Shown: piece after piece, positions 35,258 through 47,369 of the stretch
How positions within the stretch are numbered: position 1 is the first letter of the stretch
Layout: the number at the start of each line of letters is the position of its first letter
Source of the DNA: Glebionis coronaria
Lineage: Eukaryota; Streptophyta; Magnoliopsida; Asterales; Asteraceae
Assembly: GCA_025667525.1 (NCBI GenBank)
Contig: JANFOE010002209.1
Span: forward strand, 1-64,000
DNA length: 64,000 nt
Direction of reading: 5' to 3'
Made by a program: the position numbers and the translations under genes
The notes under the pieces: generated by a model
Database searches by the model: none
Seen by the model: the letters and a program-made list of their open reading frames with translations, nothing else
Told to the model about the DNA's origin: nothing

Positions 35258-38200
35258 TGATAGGTGTAGAAATACGTGTTTAGGAAAACAACGTATAAAT
35301 GTGGCAAGTATTAAGTTGCACGTTTTAGGAAAAACGCGAAACCGAATAAATGCGGGTTCGTTCTCGAAGGAGGTGTGTGTATTAGGTGCCAAAAATAAAG
35401 ATCAAGTTTGGATTAGTGTCGTTTTTTGATGATAAAAGGAGGATAAATAAAGACGAATTACTCTAAAAATTACCCTACGACGCGAAAAACGCGAAATCGT
35501 AAAAATCGACAAAACGAAAAAGTCTTCTAAAAATTACCAAAAAATTACCTTAACTAAAGAAAAATGTAAATAACACAAATTTGAAAACCAAAAAAGTCTA
35601 AAACCTTTTAATAATTTTAAAATAATTATTAAAGTTAATTAAAACCCTCAAAATTAAATAAAATAAAAAATAAGTCCAAATTAAAACTTTAATGGATGTA
35701 AACCTAAAACTATTTATTTAAAACCTAAAAACTATTTTTAAAATTTATTAAAACTAATTAATCTATTTTTAATCTAATTTATGAAAATCGGGAAATAAAA
35801 TAATAATAAAAAATAATCTAAAAACGGGAAAAATGAAAACTTGGGCTCAAAAAGTCTAGAATGTAACAGGGAATGCAAGAAAAATGAAAAGAAGAAAAAT
35901 GGATTATTCTATAAGCTGGAAACAACTTTTAATCATTCAAATTGATTTAATAAGCCCGGCCCAAAAACGCCTTAAGTCTAATTCGAAACCAAACTCTACC
36001 CGTAAAAGTCCCAAGGGCGTACCAGTAGAGTTGTTGGTGTGTGAGGAGGATGGCGCATGTTCGAGTCCTGGCCAGTCCTTTTTGCACAAAATATATTTTT
36101 TCCTTTTTCTTTTTATCTAAACACACCTGGTGACTTTCCTAACCATAAAAAACAGAATTCAACTGAAAATAGACTAGATTAAAAGCCAAAAAAGAAAGAA
36201 AAACGTGACAAAAAATTGAAAGTTGGCTACAGTAAAAACAGCGGCTAGAAAATGTATGTGTCAGTGGATGTGGTGTTCCCACTGTTCCACGGGTCTGGTG
36301 ACAAATTGACTTGGATCTTGCTCGTTGCTTGGTTTTAATTTGATCTAAAGGCACCCCCACAACCAGTTGGGTTGTGGGGAGTCAGATCAAGCACAAAAAA
36401 CACACTTTGCACACAAGATTCACACATAAAGCATCAAACTCAGTCACTGATATGGGCAATATGGTCTGGGGGTTCCTTAGCTGATCTATTTAGCAAAAGG
36501 ACGAATTTCAACCTACCATAAGTCTCACAAATCCTAACCAATATACAAGTTAACATACTACAAATGCTAGATTACACTAACCTCTAACAACATGCAAGAT
36601 TTAAATGAAATTTATACTAAATCAAGACCAAAAGAAGGCTACTGATTTTTACTAGTTGTATGCAAAATTTTAACAAACAAATTCCTTTTAAAACCTTCTA
36701 AACTGAATACCCAAGACTGCTATGTCCTATTTAAACCTAACAAAGTGTTTCTAGGTAGCTTTTAAACCAAAAACGTGTCAAATTTTTAGCTTAAACCCTA
36801 TTCCCAAACACTCCTTTAATTACAGAAATGAAAATTACCAAACAGATTCTTAACAAACTATACACAATCTAATTTAAACTATTTCTAACATGCATATAAA
36901 GGCTCAACAAGCTTGAATCAACCAGTTAATCTAGCATACTAAACAACTCCACAAATCACCAAGCATAGAATCATCAAATTAAAACAGCTAGGAGGGTTCA
37001 AGCCTTAGGGTTTTATACCTTGTGGGACCCATAATCCAGGACCCACTATGGCTGCATTACCATCTCCTTTCAGTCTAAACTGAGCTTATGGCTTGGTAGG
37101 ATGGCTGTTTATATGTAGAGAAGGTGACCAATGTCTTCAAGGTACAAGAGAGAAGAAAAAAAAACTTGTCTTGTTTTGTTCCTACACAAACACCACAAAA
37201 CCAATAGAAAGAAGCTTTTTGTAATCAAAAGGCCATAAGCTTGCAGTTTATGGCTTTTGATACAGTAAGAGATAGTACAATGAATAAAACCTGATTTTCA
37301 AATCAACCTTTTTGAAACACTTTTTTCTTTTTTTTTGAAACAATATTTCTGAAAAGAACAACTTGTAATCAACTAAGCAACACAAACTTGAACCACCTCA
37401 ACAAAGATCCACTTTCACTTCAACTTTGTTGACTGATTCAAGCTTTTTAAAAAACTTTTCCAAGAACTTTTGAAACAAATTTTCTTGATAAAAATTAAAC
37501 TACCATTGCAAAACAAATTAAATAATTAAACTAATTTTAAAACAGTAAATGGAACTCAATATTTGCTAAAAAGATTGAAGTTTCATTGTCATTAATAATT
37601 CAATTTTTTTACAAAATATTGGAACAAGAAGCTTATGCCACATACGGCTTAGCTTTTATACACAACTAAGGAAGAATCTAGAAAGAGGAGAATACAATGA
37701 AACCCTAACAGCTATAAATTTCCCAATGTGCCCTTGCTTGACTGATTTGAAGTTGGTCAAAACTCCTTCACGTGAATGATGTTGATATGCTAGCTGTTGC
37801 CTTAATCTTGGACGTTCATCACATGCCTTTGGGACCAAGTTTGGACCCTTGGTCGTTGGATCTCTGAAAGATGCCATATTTTCTATAAAAAGTGAAGCAA
37901 GGGAATGACGTGCGGGGTCCAGGTGGTCACGGGTGAAAAGATTGTTGGGTGGGTTGTGATTAGGGCTAGATTAATTACCAATCTGCATCTTGTGGGATCA
38001 AACCCCTTTGTTTCTGGGTTAATTGTTCCTGGGTTTAATTAGGGTTTATGGGGTGTTAAAACGGGTTTTATTTCGTTTTGGGGTGGGATTAATTTAAAAT
38101 TGGTGTTTAAGAGGGAAAAAGATAACTGATTAGTAAATCAGTTATTAAGTTTGGGTGGAAAGGTGATGTGGGTGGAGGGGTGAATGTGATTGGAGGGTTT

Positions 38201-38729
38201 ATTGGAGTGGGTGACGTGGAGTGGTGGTATTGGTGAGGAGGGGTTTCTTTGTCTTCCAGAAAAGGCCCCCCATGTATCCAAATGTATGCATAGAAAGTTT
38301 CACACAGCTTACACCCATTTCCTTTGTTTTCAAACTTTTCATTTTCGCAAATTGACCACAAAAAGATTTATAAATCTTTGTTCCAAGGATATTTCTTGTA
38401 ATTTGACCATTCTTCAAGGACCATTAATGTATAATCTCATCATTTTAGGGACCCAATGTGTAATTTAGAGTTTTACAAGGGTTTAAAATGACAAGTCTTC
38501 AAAAGTAAAGGGACCAATCTTGCCAATTCTTCAAACTTCAAGGACTTCAAAGGAAAATCATGATTCGGGTCCGGTTCTTTGTGCGGCTTCGTTTCCTGTG
38601 TTCGTTTTTGCTTCATTCTTTAAATACACAATGAACAAACACAAGCATATATTTGGGTATTTTGATGATATTTTAAGCATTTTAAGCCTGATTTGGACGA
38701 TGAGACTATGTGTAATTGCAGTCTCATCA
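35258..38729 (-). mobile_element. 5' LTR of Athila-lineage element C
   Basis: Partner of 25249-28751 with the same TGAT...ATCA ends; followed by GTAAA (38730-38734). The two LTRs differ by scattered substitutions and small indels at clearly visible frequency, for example an 11-base indel near 28255/38275 and a 17-base difference near 28620/38622, so insertion is older than that of element D. Confidence 0.92.
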
Positions 38730-38734
38730 GTAAA

Positions 38735-40880
38735 TTACGCTTTTGACAGGTTGCATCTTATATTTATTATTCTATTTCGGTAACTCAAATCTTAGAAGAA
38801 ACAACAGATTTCATTGCCCCTGGAATAGGCTAAAAACGAATTTTTGTCATAAATTTGGTTTTTTATCGAAAACAATGATAGATGCAACGTCATAAAGTAT
38901 GAGCTACAGTCAACTCAGCTGAAAGAAACAACTCAGCTGGGTCACAGCTCGAGATACAAAAGTTCAAGATGTTACGATTTACCTGTACTCAAAAGGCGAT
39001 TTCCACTCAAAAAGCAATTTGACTTTGAAACAATGGTCGTACATATTCTGATACCTTGCTACTATAGGGAAAATCCATATAACCTACAGACTGAACAGGG
39101 GTCATTAGGAGTCGATACCTGATAAACTTGAAGTTCTTGGGAGCCATCTGATCTCCTCATGACACAAGTGTATAAATCTGACATGTCTATGGTCCTACCT
39201 TTCCCTTCTTTTTTTATTACATATTTTTAAGATGAGCTTATCTACACCATTAGCCTGGTTTCTGCCAAATCGGCTCCACAAAGTAAGATATCAGAAACTC
39301 AAGAATGTTTTGCAGCATTAGGTCACATTCATTACCTCAAAATTAGCAAAACTGATGTTATTAGCTTATGTCTCCAATTTGTGTTCAAGCTCACTTCATC
39401 ATCTTCTGAACTAAAAAAATTCTGAACATAGTCAATAACCACGAACTGAATCTCATGTTCTAGAGAAAGTAATGTTACAAGGGGGATCCATTTTCTTGCA
39501 TATAGTTCGAATCACATCTCGGGTCCAACATTAGTTATAAACTTTGTGCTATAATAAAAATATCTCATACGAGTTTAACAATCCATCTCATGTTCAAATA
39601 TATATTAATGATCATTCTTCACTTACAGACTTTGAAGATCACTAAGCACATCAGCCTTGACGATCAGATTCAAGCATTTCCCTTCCACAAACCGAAACAA
39701 TTTGAACAAAATCTGATATTTAAAAAGAAAAAGTAGAAGTATGTCACATTTGAGAAGAAAAGAGCGTGTGCTATAAGAAGGTAAGCAAGTCGCTAGAACA
39801 CCAATATAAAATATTAGAAAAAATTAATTGGAACTTCGCCCAAATGATACAACCAATGTCAAGTTCAAGACTGATCTATGGCAACCCACATCGCTTCTGA
39901 TGTAGCGTATTTTCATGTGGCAACTCAATCAAGTCTTTTGGCCACTCAACTGTTGCTTACAAGGTGAGGCCTGGAATTGAATGTGAGATTGCTGCTAAAA
40001 CTGTTAAGGATTCTTGCAATGATCCTGGTTCTATAATTACTGACAAACAAATTACAAATTACCTAATTATGCAAATTTTATATAATCAGTTTTAAATAGC
40101 ATTCAGCTTAAGGGGTGTTGGGCATAAGCCTATTTGAACAACAATGCTTATATAAAAAGATTGTTGTTAGCTAAGTTGACTCAAAATACAACGCTGGAGA
40201 ATAACTTGGGTTTTCGTTCTTGTTGAGATAAGCTGAAGCTTTTTTGAAGTATTGGTCCAAAACTGTTGATAAGCCCACCTTGATCAACATATAACTTCAT
40301 AAAGAAAGCATGACACTACCTTGGTCAGCCTCAGTTTTTTAATCACCGTCTTTTTCACTCCATCTCATCTTACACAACCTCTCGAATCGCCTCTACCCAG
40401 TGGGAAAGAACTATAATTATTACGATGAAAACATTAAAACGTTGGTTGATGTGGCACGGGCTGCTATTGGACCTGTGGGTACACACCAAATCTTGATGGA
40501 CAGTCTCCACATTACATAGCTCAGAGAATCAAATGGCAGCATATAGCTCATACACCAGGTGATTTCACTTTCTAAACCCCAAGAACACAACTCATTTGTG
40601 CTCCGGTGCAAGCTGATACAAATAAATTGAAAACTTACGAACATGGTAACAAAATAGCTTATTTGGTTGTTTGGCATTTCTTTAAATTTTGGAAATAAAG
40701 ACGAAGCAAGTATCAAGCTATTTACTCAGAATTTATATATTCACAACCATCGGCAAAGCAGCTAAATAGAGTCCTCTCAACACCCTTTTAGTCCAATTTA
40801 ATTAATTAGTCATGTACCAACTAATTTAGGAAATGAAAAAAGTACGATTAACAGATAAGAACCTATTTATCATATGTTAA
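38735..40880 (-). other. Exon-like fragments, origin not identified
   Basis: No intact gene. On the minus strand, short coding-like pieces with donor sites occur: about 39110-39185 (MSDLYTCVMRRSDGSQELQV before GTATCG) and about 39625-39725 (ILFKLFRFVEGKCLNLIVKA). Neither is recognised. 40110-40285 may hold a small DNA element with GGGGTGTTGGGC at one end and GGGCTTATC at the other, weakly supported. The rest is AT-rich intron-like sequence. Confidence 0.35.
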
Positions 40881-41286
40881 GGAGTGTTTGTATAGATGAA
40901 TATTGGATATTGAGTCATCTTAGTTAGATAATCAGCTGTAATGTGGCGAATTGTATGAAATAGTGTTTGGCGAGTACATGTGTTTCTGTAAATTCAGGCT
41001 ATAATATAATCAGATGTTTAAGTGTAATGTAAATTGATCAGAATGGCATTTTTGTGACAATATGATGCAACAAAAATTGTAATGTAATGGCCAAATGGGA
41101 CTGAAAGTTTGAATTTCATTTTATTTTTACCCTTAGATACCAGATTTTTTATAGTGGTTTGAACGATGTACATCCAAAAATGTTTATCATCAAATACTGA
41201 GATAACTAATACTGAAGTTGTTCATCTAAAGTTGAAAATCTGCTTATTAAATAACCATATTTAAAAGGCGCATCTAAATACACCCC
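40881..41286. mobile_element. hAT-like MITE, 406 bp
   Basis: The left end GGAGTGTTTGTATAGATG and the right end, read inverted, GGGGTGTATTTAGATGCG form imperfect terminal inverted repeats of about 18 bp. ATGTTAA (40874-40880) and ATGTGAA (41287-41293) could be a target duplication with one mismatch. No coding capacity. The GGGGTGTTTGG-type start resembles plant hAT MITEs; 8-bp duplications would be usual, so length of the duplication is uncertain. Confidence 0.55.
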
Positions 41287-41450
41287 ATGTGAATACAATT
41301 AACAGTATATTATGGGACATATGAGTATGCAGGTTCGTATTTTATGACAAACAAAAACAAATTAAAAGTGATGTATTTATGGTGTAACTTTTACAAATGA
41401 TCAAAAGCAATGTGACAAAAGTAGGTAACAGGCTGATGCTTAGCACTAAC

Positions 41451-41519
41451 CTGACGACAACCTTTCTTAACACAGATCTCCTCGCCTGTGTAAACAGCCT
41501 TCATTGCACCTTCGTGGTC
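41451..41519 (-). pseudogene. 69-nt exon-like fragment, unidentified
   Basis: Flanked by acceptor TTTTTAGCAACTTTAG and donor CAG/GTTAG on the minus strand, exactly 23 codons: DHEGAMKAVYTGEEICVKKG plus three more residues. Clean splice borders and an open symmetric frame argue for a former exon. I do not recognise the protein. Confidence 0.45.
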
Positions 41520-42499
41520 CTAAAGTTGCTAAAAATATCAGGGATTAGCAAGATTCAGCACAACAAGTTTTACCGGATGCAAGTCAAATACGCACCTTTT
41601 AGTATTGGTAGAAACCATTTTCATGACCTCTTCATTAACGGTGACACAATGAAACTTACATCACCCAATAATTGTGTCATCGTGTTAAAAAATTTAGAAA
41701 CCCAGAAATGATCTTACAGGAATTTGCATAATGTACCTCCAACCAACTATAGGATCTTGTCAGGATTCTGCAATCATACCAAAGGGGCACAGAGCCATAG
41801 ACACTAATAAGAGAATAAATGTGAAAGGATGCTAACTAACTAAAAACGTAAAGTATATTGCAAGGCGAATACTTAGAGTACAATAATAACATAAAATACT
41901 TCATATGTGATGAAAATAACAGTGATTGTGCATAATAGTTACTTTACCATTGCTCTTTATTTGTAAAAAAAAAGCAGCGACTCTGTGATGTTTAAAGAAA
42001 TGGAATTATCACTTATACTTTTATTAGCTCAACCTACAGACCATCATTAGATGAGACATCACCTTCAAGTAACAGATTAGCTATGTTGACTCGTGCTAAG
42101 AGGGTGTTTGGGATTGTTGACTTACAAATTTATGACAATATACTATCTTAAATGGTTCTTGGTTGTCACGCACAAGTGGACACTTTCTACATCATTGTAT
42201 CGACAACCGAAATACCATTATCAACCTTCTTTAATGGCGAAACATTAGTCACACCATCTCCCGTCATCCCACATATATAGGTTGGCCTGAATAACTATTG
42301 TGAGTACATTTTTTATTTTTAATGTGTCGCAGATAAATGATTCAAAAGGGTTTATGGCAACCATTTAGTCACTGCCCGGTTGTGTTTAATCTATAGATGG
42401 GGAAACAATAAACAAACATCAACTTACATGGACTAAAGTTTTTGAGTACTCGTTATTGAGGCATACCTGGTGGTGCTAATAAGGCTGTCACTGAATATT

Positions 42500-42815
42500 A
42501 GAAGGCATACTTGATCCCATTGTTTCAACCAGTCCAGTCCCACCAAATTTTCGCTTGTCTCAGAACCATCAAAATCATGTCATCCCTTATATGCATCTTC
42601 AAGTCCTTTGACAGAAGATCGTTCATAAACACTAAGATATGAGACCAGAACCTCTGGAAAACAATCTTCTATGTCTAAATAGCAGTTAACAAAAATGATC
42701 AACCAGAAGTATACAAAAGAGAGGCACACTAACCTTTGAACTAACTTTCTGCCCGACTTTAGAAATTCTGAACAAATCGGCTCAAGTACTTTATCGCTTG
42801 ATGATAAAAGGATGT
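42500..42815 (-). pseudogene. Two consecutive exon-like fragments, unidentified
   Basis: The upstream piece (about 42734-42815) reads SSSDKVLEPICSEFLKSGRK and ends CAAAG/GTTAG. The next begins at 42653 after a good acceptor (GTTTTCCAG) and in one frame reads EVLVSYLSVYERSSVKGLED. Joining them at these splice sites does not keep that frame, so either the intended sites differ or a shift has occurred. Same orientation as the Argonaute and myosin fragments. Confidence 0.4.
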
Positions 42816-43321
42816 GAAGTTATTGCACCTTCCATTATATATATGCAAAAGGTATATATATTTGGACTAAAAATAATACCTCCATTCTGATCTCCAATCA
42901 TCTGGATCTTCATCTACTACTTGGGAGATCATAGGTCATGGAATGAGAATCCAGAAAATGGTAGGAATAACATCTTGGAGAATCCCAAACCTTTTATGAT
43001 CCCTTCATATCAAAGCACTGAAAGAGAAAATACCTAGTTATACACTTCATGTGGTATAATGTTGGACGTGGCCTGCAAATAGGAAATTGCATTCATCCAC
43101 CTATTTTTTTCTGTTTGCTTACCGACGACACATTTATGACTAGGACACATGAAGAGACCCCCCAACAATATTGGCTAAATGATCAAAAGGTGCTTAAAAC
43201 ATACAATATTCTACCCTGTTATAAAATAGCAAGAACCTTGTCACATAATCACTCTATATGAAGTAATTAATTCACTTCATCATCATTGCCACTTGATTCT
43301 CATTGCCTAATTAGAATCAGA

Positions 43322-43511
43322 TCAAACAAAGACTTTACCACCTCTTTCTTTGGGGCGATATAGGTCATTCCTTGTCATTAGGCACAATTTTTCTTCTAAT
43401 TCTTTCCTAGGGACATACCAGAGACCACCACTTTCCAATTGTTTATAGGTACCACCTTCATGCATTCTAGAATGCATCAGATCATTGGATAAGTAAGCAG
43501 CCATATACGTT
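43322..43511 (-). pseudogene. Terminal-exon-like fragment, unidentified
   Basis: After an acceptor (GGACTCCAG, 43512) the frame stays open for about 62 codons to a TGA at 43322-43324. It includes TYMAAYLSNDLMHSRMH, then GGTYKQLESGGLWYVPRKEL, and ends RPKERGGKVFV. An upstream piece (43605 to about 43680) ends CAG/GTAAG and can be joined in frame. Length and composition look like real protein but I cannot name it. Confidence 0.45.
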
Positions 43512-44241
43512 CTGGAGTCCTGGTTAAATCAAGGATAAAACAAAAACCATCTGTTGAGAGATTATTAACAAATCATACACAAAAGATTTTTTAACTTCTC
43601 TTACCTGATAATCTGCGTGAGAGGATACCAACACATTAAGCACATCCGAGGAAGCAAGACCTGGTATCTATATCCAGCAGTGGCATTTGCATGATCCCAA
43701 CACATCCAGCAGTGGCATTTACAAATAGAAGCATAAAGGGATTATGGAAGCATTCAGGAAAAATGGTAACAGATGTGGTGGCTCTTCTGTCCACTATCTT
43801 GTTAGGCTACACTGATTATGCTAAACACGTTAGCAACCAATAGCAAACTTAAGAGGGGTGTTTGGATTGATGATTTTTCGCAATGCAAAGTTAGATGGTA
43901 TTTTTGTAAATAGAAAATTTAGCAAAACTAAAAAGACTTGGGTGGTACAAATGCACATTTTAAGATTCCTTTGTAGTGCCAACTTCTTTGGAATTGAAGG
44001 AACAAGTATAGTACTTATATTAAAAAAAATCTATTCCACACAAAACAGACCGTCAGAACTTGAATTTTAATATAGTACTCGTTTTGGTTAGTTTTTATTG
44101 AATACAGACAAAATTCACTTGAATGACACTTTTGAGTTTTGCTCATTCAACATTTAACCAATCCCATAACAATGCAATTACATGGGTCTAAATTGCTAAA
44201 GATAAAGAAATAAAGTCATAACAATCGGAATTGCAACTTAC

Positions 44242-44380
44242 AGGGGCAATCGAAGGCTAGAATCCTTTCCAGGTTGGTGATGAGTAACATCGGCACCAAA
44301 GATTATAGTTGGCATATCGGTGACATAGAGAGCCTACCATTCAGACACTCATACAAGACATTGTTCCTCCCAGCTACCTA
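44242..44380 (-). pseudogene. Argonaute exon fragment (PIWI domain)
   Basis: The exon lies between acceptor GCATTACAG (44381) and donor CCCCT/GTAAG (44240-44241). It encodes VAGRNNVL, then in a shifted frame DMPTIIFGADVTHHQPGKDS. In plant Argonautes of the AGO1/AGO10 group, GGRNTVL and DxPTIIFGADVTH adjoin, and the Asp in GADVTH is the first slicer catalytic residue, retained here. A frameshift between the two parts and the lack of the following SPSIAAVVAS block show decay. It lies just left of gypsy element D. No PAZ or MID exon is recognised nearby, so this is a fragment of a gene whose full product loads small RNAs. Confidence 0.68.
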
Positions 44381-44430
44381 CTGTAATGCACCTCATGCGT
44401 GACTCACACACTCCACGTTGACCTCACACG

Positions 44431-47333
44431 TGTAACACCCCCAATTTCGGGTCATAGCAGCGGAAGGGTCATTGGGTGTTACTATCATGGTTCAACCTCA
44501 ATATCATAGAAAACGCCTCAAAATGAGTCGTTTTAACAAAACATACATTCATTCAACATTTTAAAGATAAAACAGTTCACACACGGTCCCCAAATAGTTT
44601 TAAGGTTTACACAACCAACCAAAAGATAAAAATTTCTTTGAATGAATATAGTTTAGAAAAGCAGGCCAAAACATTTTAATTTAGCAACCTGCGTGAAACC
44701 GCCTTCCTTGAGTGCCTTCTTCATGGACCTGAGATAAAACATGCTATAAAGTCAACAAAAATGCTGAGTGAATCTATAGAGTTTAAAATTAAATAAATGA
44801 ACACAAGTATTCTGAATAAACCTTCCGTGGTTGACAATCATGTGGATCAGACATAATTATCGTTGTTATTTCATAAGTCTCGTGACATTGAACGTTAACA
44901 TATATTATTTCAGCCCAACACACCTAGCCAAGTGCGTATATTTCTCTTATACAATTGCATCCGATGTTTCATTACTGGTGCATCACAACACCACGCGATA
45001 GCTAGTCGCGACCGGACTGGGTGTCACCCCGATAGATCTATCCATAGTATTAGCGTTCCTTTCGATTAACAATTCACGATTCATGGGTCTTTTAAGGCTA
45101 GAGCAAACTTTTATAACAACTTTCATCTAAGCATATAATCGGGTGCTTTGTGTTCAATTTTAAAAGAAAGAGGGTTTACCACAACTTCTCTTTATACCCT
45201 TCATTTATAATAAATGCTTTTCCAATAATAAGGGTTTCTACAACTTCTCGTTGTACCCCTTTTTATTTTAATAAAACGAGCATGTTATCCCCCTCGCGGG
45301 TTTTATAAAACAAGTAAACATGTCAAAGCGAGGCTATAGACTCACCTTGGTACGATAGTAGTAATGTGACGATCGCCGACGATTTGTGATGCTCGTTAAA
45401 CACGAAGACCGCAACCTATCAAATAAGGGGCGTTCGTTAATAAACGACTCAAGTATAAATAATACTTAAATAATACGAAACTCAATTTCATATAACCATG
45501 AAAATCCCGAAAATTTAAAAATATAAGTGTACTTCTATACCCTTTTATTCAACACTATTCTTTTAAACACTTGCACTTTCGACATTGACCCGTCATAAGA
45601 CGCCAAGCCAACGTAAGTCAAACCATCATTTTACTTCCCTCGGACCAGTAGCTAAGTCATTTATATAATGACTTAACACTTTAGTAAGTCACCATTGTCC
45701 AATAGTGAATACTCAACTCACGCCACACAAGTATTGAACTACGTGTCCAAAATACCAATCAGCATGTACACTCCAAATGTACACACCAATCTAACCTATC
45801 TAGACTTGTCCGATTTCGACGAAACTTGGTGACAAACTCACACATAATATGAATAAGACTCAGTTTAAGTTTCATTCAAAAATATTACTTCTAAGACCTT
45901 CTGCCCGACACACCTTCGTGTTATAAAAACCGGACAGTTTTACGCCTTCGACTTATAAAACCATTTTGACTTATCTAAACAATTCCGTTTGCAAAACCGA
46001 CACTCGGGTTTGAAAATAGACTCATGACCTGAGGTTTAGAAACTTACAACAGTCCTTGAATATTTTTAAAACTCATTTTATAGTCCCCGAGATTCGATCC
46101 AAATATCGACAACAATTTTCGGATTGTGCCGATACCCGTCTCCCGGTACACAAATACTAAAAGTAGCATAACTTTTCGCTCGTAATGAGTTAGAAGCTCT
46201 ACTTTAGCTCAAATCGAAGCTAACGAAATTCTCTACGACCCTATCTTATTAGTTTACCATGTTTATTACAGTAAGTAATTCAAAAATGTCCATAAAGTTA
46301 CTGCCTAAAATTGACCATCTAAAAATCATACCAAAACAAATTTTCAACCCATTCCAACAATTCCTATGGTCCTAATATCATCATAATATCATACTAACAC
46401 ATCTAACTAACTCCTAACACCCTCAAATTTAATCTTCCAAAAATTAAATAAATAAAAACCTTGCATGCAACAACAACCCACTACTAATATAATAATATTA
46501 ACAACATCCATAACCATAGAAATGGATTAAACATGATGTTCATCATCAAAATTTGAAAATAAAAATTAAGTGGATGCATGTGGGAAAAATTTTATACCAA
46601 TATGAATCTTATCAAATTTCCAAGATAGGTCTTGAATTGGATTTGGAAGATTCAAAGTAAAAAATTGAACAAATTGATGGATTAGGGGGGGGGGGTGGAC
46701 GTTAATCTTGAAGAACAAGAGAGAGAGATTTTAATTTTTTGTTAAAATGAATTTTTAAATAAAAATGGTTAGTCGAAAATGTTTAAATAGTCCAAAGGTG
46801 GGGTAGATTTTTTCATTTAGGCATTTTTGGTACAAAAATGCAAGTAAATAGTTTACAAGGTAGAAAATGTAAATTGTAAATTTTAAAAATATTTACGGGG
46901 CTCGGGTTTCGTAGAAATACTTTTCAAAAGTTAAAACGCTTGAAAATATAATAACAAAGCTTCGTCACGACTTAGAACGCAATTAAATCGAAAACGTCGA
47001 AAATATACAATATCGAGACAATCGATAATAAAACGTAAATTTTTGGGCATCCGTCGGTATCGCGATCACTAATAGTTATCGTCATTCCTTAAAACGTAAA
47101 ACACGAGAAATAAAGATTAAATATAATAAAAATCATTTTTATGATTATTTGAGAATATAATATCGATACCTAACATATTCCTTGTCGGTTTTCATCTAAT
47201 CGACATTTTTACGCTAGTTTCAAGTCATAACCTTCTCGGTTAGTCGATAAATTTTTAAATTCTCATTAAAGTAAACACGTAATACGTAATAGTCGAGATT
47301 AAAATAACAGACTGAAATTGACGGATTGTCACA
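44431..47333 (-). mobile_element. 3' LTR of gypsy element D
   Basis: 2903 bases from TGTAACACCC to GATTGTCACA, nearly identical to 51199-54111. Target duplications ACACG lie at 44426-44430 and 54112-54116, perfect. A G11 run (46685-46695) is the most conspicuous difference from the partner. The purine run AGTGGGGATGA on the minus strand just inside it (47334-47344) is the polypurine tract. Confidence 0.95.
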
Positions 47334-47369
47334 TCATCCCCACTAAAATAGGATCTTCACCCTCGAAGA

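Noticed and set aside
40420..40716. Minus frame with AARATSTNVL that might be the Argonaute SRPTHYHVL block
   Set aside because: Only about half of a nine-residue word agrees and neither flank resembles Argonaute; chance likeness cannot be excluded.
46685..46695. G run as a polypurine tract
   Set aside because: It lies in the middle of the LTR, not at an LTR border; the real tract is at 47334-47344.
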